This document shows positions 1-5,136 of a DNA stretch of 5,136 nucleotides, in pieces. This DNA comes from Pseudomonadota bacterium (GTDB lineage: Bacteria > Pseudomonadota > Gammaproteobacteria > Burkholderiales > Ferrovaceae): the NCBI GenBank assembly GCA_021794775.1, contig JAJYQG010000131.1, positions 1 to 5,136 on the forward strand. Direction: 5' to 3'. A program made the translations under genes and the position numbers. The first letter of the stretch is position 1; every line of letters begins with the position of its first letter. Below the pieces are notes generated by a model. It saw only the letters and a list, made by a program, of their open reading frames with translations. It was not told the origin of the DNA and searched no databases.

Positions 1-12
1 ACTGATCGGCAT
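1..12 (+). repeat. 12-bp terminal direct repeat, left copy
   Basis: The window starts with ACTGATCGGCAT, and the same 12 bases form the last 12 of the window. It is a prefix-suffix identity, the form left by a circular contig or a junction at a microhomology. See the matching entry at 5125-5136. Confidence 0.9.
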
Positions 13-78
13 TCTCGATTCATCGACGCATTCCGCGATGCTCCGTTGTCCAACGGGACATCGGGATGGGATTGAGGC
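1..78. other. Upstream flank of dnaG, no identifiable gene
   Basis: This short stretch is too small to identify. Two + frames are open from the window edge. One ends at a TGA at 73-75. The other, read from base 2, ends at a TGA at 80-82 that overlaps the dnaG ATG in an ATGA arrangement typical of translationally coupled genes. The second frame begins L-I-G-I-L and then becomes a mixed, non-hydrophobic sequence that I do not recognise. In many proteobacteria rpsU, or rpsU and a GatB/YqeY-type gene, precede dnaG, but nothing here matches the C-terminal ends of those proteins as I remember them. I see no convincing sigma70 promoter. The first 12 bases recur at the end of the window. Confidence 0.4.
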
Positions 79-1860
79 ATGATCCCGCAATCGTTCATCG
101 ATAGCCTGCTGGCCCGCATCGACATCGTCGATGTCATCGGCCAGTCGGTGCCACTCAAGAAGGCAGGGGTCAATTTCATGGCCCGCTGCCCTTTTCATCA
201 GGAAAAGACCCCTTCTTTTTCCGTCAATCCTCAGCGTCAGTTCTACCACTGCTTCGGTTGTGGCGCGAGCGGCAACGCCATCAGCTTCATCATCCAGCAT
301 CACGGCAGCGGTTTCGTCGAAGCCGTACAGATGCTCGCCGAACAGGCCGGCATGAGCGTCCCCCAGGACAGCGGGGCGGGGCCGGCGACGCCATCGGGTC
401 ACGACGCGCACCGCCCTCTGCTGGAGGCCCTGGAACGCGTCGGAAAATTTTTTGTGAAAGAGCGCCTGCGCCACCCACGCGCGCAGGCATACCTGGCACA
501 ACGTGGCATCCGGGAAGACACGGCCGAGAGCTTCGGACTCGGTTACGCCCCACCGGGATGGCATAACCTCGAAACGGCGCTGCCCGACATTCCCACAGCC
601 ATCCTGCACGACAGCGGGATGCTGGTAAGCCAGGAAGCCGGGCGCCATCACGACCGTTTCCGGGATCGCCTGATGTTTCCCATCCACGACCGGCGCGGAC
701 GCATCATCGGCTTTGGTGGGCGCGTGCTGGATCAGGGAGAACCCAAGTACCTCAATTCGCCGGAAACCCCACTGTTCGAGAAAGGGCAGGAACTCTACGG
801 CTGGCCGCAGGCACGCCAGGCGCTCCGTCAACAGCATGAAATCCTCGTGGTGGAAGGCTACATGGACGTCATCAGCCTTTCTCAGGCCGGCATTGCCGAA
901 ACGGTGGCAACCCTCGGAACCGCCATCACCGAACATCAGATCAAACTGTTGTTTCGCAGCGCAGAACGCATCGTGTTCGCCTTTGATGGCGACAAGGCCG
1001 GACGCAAAGCAGCCGACCGGGCGATGGAACGCGTCCTCCCTTTGCTTGAGGAAGGCAAACAGGTCGCCTTCCTGTTTTTCCCTGAGGGCGAGGATCCCGA
1101 CAGTTTCGTGCGCCAGCATGGGGCTGACGCTTTTCGGGCCCAGATGGTGGGCGCCACCCCACTGTCCACCCATGTGCTCGATCATTTGACCGCAGGGCTG
1201 ACACGGCATCAACCGGAAAGCCAGGGACAATTCCTGCACCGCGCCCGTCCCCTGCTCGCCAGCCTGCGCGCACCCTGGCTTGCCTTCGCGCTCAAAAAGC
1301 GCATGGCTCAATGGCTCGACGTCGACAACGAACAACTGGAGCAGTTTCTCGGCAATCTCCCCACGGAGCATCGCCCTTCCCCCAAACCACCGAATGCGCC
1401 CCTGCGATCGCGCCAGCCGCCTCCTTCCCTGGCGCGTCAGCTGCTGGCGTGCTTATTGGCCCAGCCGGAACTGGCCCACGAAGCCGGCGTGCCCCAGGAG
1501 GACCGTTTCGCCACTGGGGACGATGAGCGGGCCGTGCAACGCATCGCCGAACATCTGCGCCACGAGGATGTGGTGCCGCCACTGGCCGCCCTCATCGAAC
1601 ATTTTCGCCATCACCCCGACGAGGCGCTGCTGACCTCGGTGCTGCAAAGGGAATTTATTGCGCTGGCCGAGACTCCAAGGGAGGAATTGGTGGCGGTTTA
1701 CCGCGATGGCCTGTTGCGCTGGGCACAACAGGCCTGCCAACGGGAAATCCAGCAACTGTCCCAACAGGGTGATGTGGAGGGACTGAGACAGCTGCTGGCC
1801 CTGCGCAAATCGCTGGATTTGCAGCTAAAGACTCGCAACCAAGGCAACGATAGCGTATAA
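79..1860 (+). CDS. dnaG: DNA primase DnaG
   Basis: DnaG makes the short RNA primers that start leading and lagging strand synthesis, working at the fork with the DnaB helicase. The 593-residue protein is about the usual length. Residues 37-61 form the CHC2 zinc site (Cys37, His40, Cys58, Cys61). The RNA polymerase core follows, with the [20 protein letters not shown] block at 195-214 and the KYLNSPET motif at 223-230. The Toprim fold carries Glu259 in VVEGYMD and Asp303/Asp305 in FDGDKAGR, the metal-binding acids. A proline-rich linker (about 430-450) leads to a C-terminal helical domain (about 450-593) that should bind DnaB. The start at 79 gives the expected family N-terminus ([12 protein letters not shown]). 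Its ribosome site is weak: GGGA at 68-71, or GAGG at 74-77, which lies too close. It may therefore be coupled to an upstream frame whose TGA overlaps the ATG. The 37-base gap to rpoD and shared orientation fit the macromolecular-synthesis operon. No catalytic residue is missing. Confidence 0.98.
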   Translation: MIPQSFIDSLLARIDIVDVIGQSVPLKKAGVNFMARCPFHQEKTPSFSVNPQRQFYHCFGCGASGNAISFIIQHHGSGFVEAVQMLAEQAGMSVPQDSGAGPATPSGHDAHRPLLEALERVGKFFVKERLRHPRAQAYLAQRGIREDTAESFGLGYAPPGWHNLETALPDIPTAILHDSGMLVSQEAGRHHDRFRDRLMFPIHDRRGRIIGFGGRVLDQGEPKYLNSPETPLFEKGQELYGWPQARQALRQQHEILVVEGYMDVISLSQAGIAETVATLGTAITEHQIKLLFRSAERIVFAFDGDKAGRKAADRAMERVLPLLEEGKQVAFLFFPEGEDPDSFVRQHGADAFRAQMVGATPLSTHVLDHLTAGLTRHQPESQGQFLHRARPLLASLRAPWLAFALKKRMAQWLDVDNEQLEQFLGNLPTEHRPSPKPPNAPLRSRQPPPSLARQLLACLLAQPELAHEAGVPQEDRFATGDDERAVQRIAEHLRHEDVVPPLAALIEHFRHHPDEALLTSVLQREFIALAETPREELVAVYRDGLLRWAQQACQREIQQLSQQGDVEGLRQLLALRKSLDLQLKTRNQGNDSV

Positions 1861-1861
1861 T
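1856..1861 (+). promoter_or_regulatory. Perfect -10 box on the dnaG stop codon, likely rpoD promoter
   Basis: TATAAT at 1856-1861 matches the sigma70 -10 consensus in all six positions and contains the dnaG stop codon TAA (1858-1860). No good -35 is present at 16-18 bases upstream (1833-1838 reads TCGCAA), and the extended TG is absent (GC occupies 1853-1854). Transcription would start near 1868, giving an rpoD leader of about 30 bases that keeps the ribosome site. This would let rpoD be made independently of dnaG. It is an inference from sequence only, and chance is possible because the stop codon supplies three of the six bases. Confidence 0.5.
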
Positions 1862-1885
1862 GCTCTGTTTTGTTTGATTCCTGCA

Positions 1886-1889
1886 GGAG
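1886..1889 (+). promoter_or_regulatory. Ribosome binding site that sets the rpoD start
   Basis: GGAG at 1886-1889, within AGGAG, lies 8 bases before the ATG at 1898. An in-frame ATG at 1874 would add eight residues, but it lies upstream of this site and has no purine-rich sequence at the right distance. The 1898 start is therefore preferred. Confidence 0.85.
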
Positions 1890-1897
1890 TATTCCGT

Positions 1898-3766
<1,869 letters not shown>

Positions 3767-3774
3767 CCAAAAAC

Positions 3775-3853
<79 letters not shown>

Positions 3854-3859
3854 AACATC

Positions 3860-3897
3860 AAAAGCCGCTGTGCATCTCACACAGCGGCTTTTTGTTT
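3860..3897 (+). terminator. Rho-independent terminator of the dnaG-rpoD-tRNA block
   Basis: A 13-bp perfect stem (3860-3872 with 3880-3892, core GCCGCTGTG/CACAGCGGC) closes a 7-base loop (CATCTCA) and runs into a T-rich tail (TTTTT G TTT at 3889-3897). It starts seven bases after the tRNA CCA, so it ends the transcript carrying rpoD and the tRNA. The flanking A's and T's could also let it work on the opposite strand, although no gene there needs it. Confidence 0.95.
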
Positions 3898-4010
3898 AAC
3901 CCCATCAAGCCCGGAAAGTCTCACAAAGCGACTGCAAATATTCCACAATTCCAGAAAGTCGGACCGGACACTGATGCTTTTGACAGGACATCGGTACTGC
4001 GTTGTTCCTC

Positions 4011-4062
4011 TTGACATATTGCACGCGAATCCCTGTACAAGGCCAGTAAAACTTTCTATCAT
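4011..4062 (+). promoter_or_regulatory. Possible tandem sigma70 promoters
   Basis: A perfect -35 box TTGACA (4011-4016) is followed 17 bases later by TGTACA (4034-4039), a poor -10 with three of six matches. The same TGTACA could act as a -35 (four of six) for TATCAT at 4057-4062 (five of six), again 17 bases away. Either would give a leader of roughly 220-245 bases before the transporter ATG. The spacing is ideal, but each pair has one weak member, so this is tentative. Confidence 0.3.
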
Positions 4063-4196
4063 GAAGGACTCTATCTGGAAACGTTCATGCTCCCGCTGCT
4101 TTTCGGCTTTCTCTATTGGCGCCACCATCCTGTTCGCGCGCCTCAATTGCTTCGATACCATCGTGGGCATGGCGTTGTGGCGCAACCTCCTGGGGG

Positions 4197-4224
4197 TGGG
4201 ACGACAATTTCACCGTCGTCACCA
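4197..4224 (+). other. Small inverted repeat upstream of the transporter
   Basis: TGG-GACGAC (4197-4205) can pair with GTCGTC-A-CCA (4215-4224), giving nine pairs with a single bulged A and a 9-base loop AATTTCACC. It has no T tract, so it is not an intrinsic terminator. It lies about 30 bases before the extended -10 at 4251, where an activator or operator site could sit. If transcription starts farther upstream, it would be in the leader RNA. Chance is a fair explanation. Confidence 0.3.
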
Positions 4225-4250
4225 GGGATCGTTACGCCAACCCGACATTC

Positions 4251-4259
4251 TGGGATAAT
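4251..4259 (+). promoter_or_regulatory. Extended -10 promoter element before the transporter
   Basis: TGG-GATAAT has the TGn extension and five of six bases of TATAAT (4254-4259). A recognisable -35 is missing at the usual distance (4231-4237 reads GTTACGC), which is tolerated by extended -10 promoters. Transcription would begin near 4266, leaving a leader of about 26 bases before ATG 4292. The GGAGGG at 4260-4265 would then be at or just before the RNA start and is too far (26 bases) from the ATG to serve as its ribosome site. Confidence 0.45.
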
Positions 4260-4291
4260 GGAGGGCTATCCCAACCCGATCCCTCTCCGTC

Positions 4292-5136
4292 ATGTCCGCA
4301 CCCCAGAATTCCGTCGCCCGTATCCTGCTGGCCAGCCTGGCCGGCACCACCATCGAATTTTTTGACTTCTACATTTACGCCACTGCCGCCGTTCTGGTAT
4401 TTCCCAAGCTGTTTTTCCCCTCTTCCGATCCCACGTCGGGCATCTTGCAGTCCTTTGCCACCTTTGCCCTGGCCTTTTTTGCCCGCCCCGTTGGCGCACT
4501 GCTGTTCGGCCATTTTGGCGATCGCATCGGACGCAAGGCAACCCTGGTGGCCTCCTTGATGACCATGGGACCTTCCACCGTGGCCATCGGCCTGCTGCCT
4601 TCCTACGACGCCATCGGCGTGCTGGCGCCGCTGCTGCTGGCACTGTTTCGCTTTGGTCAAGGATTGGGGCTGGGCGGCGAATGGGGCGGGGCCATCCTGC
4701 TCGCCACTGAAAACGCCCCCTCCGGCAAGCGATCCTGGTTCGGCATGTTCCCCCAACTCGGGGCCCCTCTGGGGTTCATGCTCTCCAGCGGCACTTTTCT
4801 GATCCTGGCCAACCATCTTTCCAGCAGCGAGTTTCTGCAGTACGGCTGGCGCATTCCGTTCATTCTGAGCGCGCTGCTCATCGGCATCGGTCTTTACGTG
4901 CGTCTGACCATCACAGAAACCCCCGCCTTCATGGAAGTCGTGACCCAAAAACGCCAGTTGTCGCTGCCGATGCAGACCCTGTTCCGCGAACACCGTCACC
5001 CGCTGTTGCTGGGTACCCTCATCGCCCTGACCACGTTCGTGCTGTTTTATCTGATGACGGTTTTCACCCTGAGTTGGGGAACCACCGTATTCCATTACGC
5101 CAAACCCGACTTTCTACGGGCCCAACTGATCGGCAT
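4292..5136 (+). CDS. Metabolite:H+ symporter of the MFS (YhjE/ShiA/ProP-like), 3' end cut off
   Basis: An inner-membrane transporter that should import a small organic solute together with protons. 281 complete codons are present and the frame is open to the window edge. Family members have about 430-440 residues, so roughly the last third (about five membrane helices) is missing. Residues 12-35 form the first helix with IEFFDFYIYATAAV. The second spans about 52-75, followed by the MFS loop signature GHFGDRIGRK (73-82). Further helices lie near 83-103, 108-128 (leading into GQGLGLGGEWGGA, 122-134), 155-175, 188-204 and 238-258. QLGAPLGF (155-162) and GWRIPFILSALL (185-196) are also typical of the metabolite:H+ symporter family. 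By eye it is closest to E. coli YhjE, whose substrate I cannot name. Related members carry shikimate, proline/betaine, citrate or 2-oxoglutarate. The ATG at 4292 fits the family N-terminus but has no good ribosome site, the preceding bases being pyrimidine-rich. The minus-strand frame of 287 codons over the same bases is a shadow. Confidence 0.93.
   Translation, partial: MSAPQNSVARILLASLAGTTIEFFDFYIYATAAVLVFPKLFFPSSDPTSGILQSFATFALAFFARPVGALLFGHFGDRIGRKATLVASLMTMGPSTVAIGLLPSYDAIGVLAPLLLALFRFGQGLGLGGEWGGAILLATENAPSGKRSWFGMFPQLGAPLGFMLSSGTFLILANHLSSSEFLQYGWRIPFILSALLIGIGLYVRLTITETPAFMEVVTQKRQLSLPMQTLFREHRHPLLLGTLIALTTFVLFYLMTVFTLSWGTTVFHYAKPDFLRAQLIG
5125..5136 (+). repeat. 12-bp terminal direct repeat, right copy
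   Basis: The last 12 bases, ACTGATCGGCAT, lie inside the transporter gene (encoding Leu-Ile-Gly) and are identical to bases 1-12. The match extends as far as the window allows at both edges, so its true length is unknown. Confidence 0.9.

Larger units (their letters stand above)
3898..4291. other. Intergenic region without a convincing gene
   Basis: About 390 bases separate the terminator from the transporter gene. The largest + frames are about 65-95 codons. One could start at ATG 4061 or 3974 and end at TAA 4256-4258. Another starts at 4087 and runs on out of frame into the transporter. None has a good ribosome site or a recognisable product, and both are rich in Arg, His and Pro or Cys, as shadow frames often are. 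A minus frame of 102 codons (3877-4185) crosses the terminator arm and is equally unconvincing. The stretch holds TTGACA at 4011-4016, other -10/-35-like boxes, a hairpin at 4197-4224, and an extended -10 at 4251-4259. I see no tRNA, insertion sequence or attachment-site duplication. Confidence 0.6.

Noticed and set aside
1874..1897. Upstream ATG at 1874 as the rpoD start
   Set aside because: It lies before the AGGAG ribosome site. It lies only a few bases after the likely transcription start, and the extra residues are not typical of RpoD.
3980..4008. A second TTGACA (3980-3985) as a promoter -35
   Set aside because: The bases 17 positions downstream (4003-4008, TGTTCC) do not resemble a -10 box.
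4061..4258. A possible 65-codon + strand gene, or 94 codons from 3974
   Set aside because: There is no ribosome site before ATG 4061 or 3974, no recognisable domain, and an Arg/Cys/His-rich composition. The stop lies inside the extended -10 box. A small real peptide cannot be fully excluded.
4232..5095. A 287-codon open frame on the minus strand opposite the transporter
   Set aside because: It is Gly/Gln/His-rich, has no family features, and lies fully opposite a transporter frame with clear MFS motifs and hydrophobic helices.

Overview
The window looks like a piece of bacterial chromosome from a proteobacterium, most likely a betaproteobacterium or a close relative. The evidence is the dnaG–rpoD gene order of the macromolecular-synthesis operon, a full-length RpoD of proteobacterial type with a long acidic non-conserved region, a GC-rich third-codon preference, and an isoleucine-2 tRNA just behind rpoD. 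The assignment to class level rests on remembered similarity and is only moderately secure. All convincing genes lie on the + strand.

Layout: bases 1-78 hold no identifiable gene, only two short open frames ending just before or at the dnaG start. Bases 79-1860 encode DNA primase (DnaG), complete with zinc-binding, catalytic and helicase-binding parts. A perfect TATAAT sits on the dnaG stop codon, followed by a good ribosome site and rpoD (1898-3766), the housekeeping sigma factor. Eight bases after the rpoD stop comes a tRNA with a CAU anticodon (3775-3853), read as tRNA-Ile2, which is decoded after lysidine modification. A strong intrinsic terminator (3860-3897) closes this block. About 390 bases without a convincing gene follow, holding possible promoter elements and a small hairpin. 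The last gene (4292 to the window end) is the N-terminal two thirds of a metabolite:H+ symporter of the major facilitator superfamily, closest by eye to E. coli YhjE.

Functionally, dnaG, rpoD and the tRNA form one information-processing block (replication priming, transcription initiation, translation of AUA codons) that ends at a shared terminator. The transporter is a separate transcription unit with no evident link to the block.

No new defence, mobile or RNA system is visible. The oddities worth a second look are three. The first 12 bases of the window are identical to the last 12, which suggests a circular or chimeric contig joined at a microhomology. The tRNA has an enlarged D-loop and an inverted 15/48 base combination. 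The rpoD promoter -10 is embedded in the dnaG stop codon.
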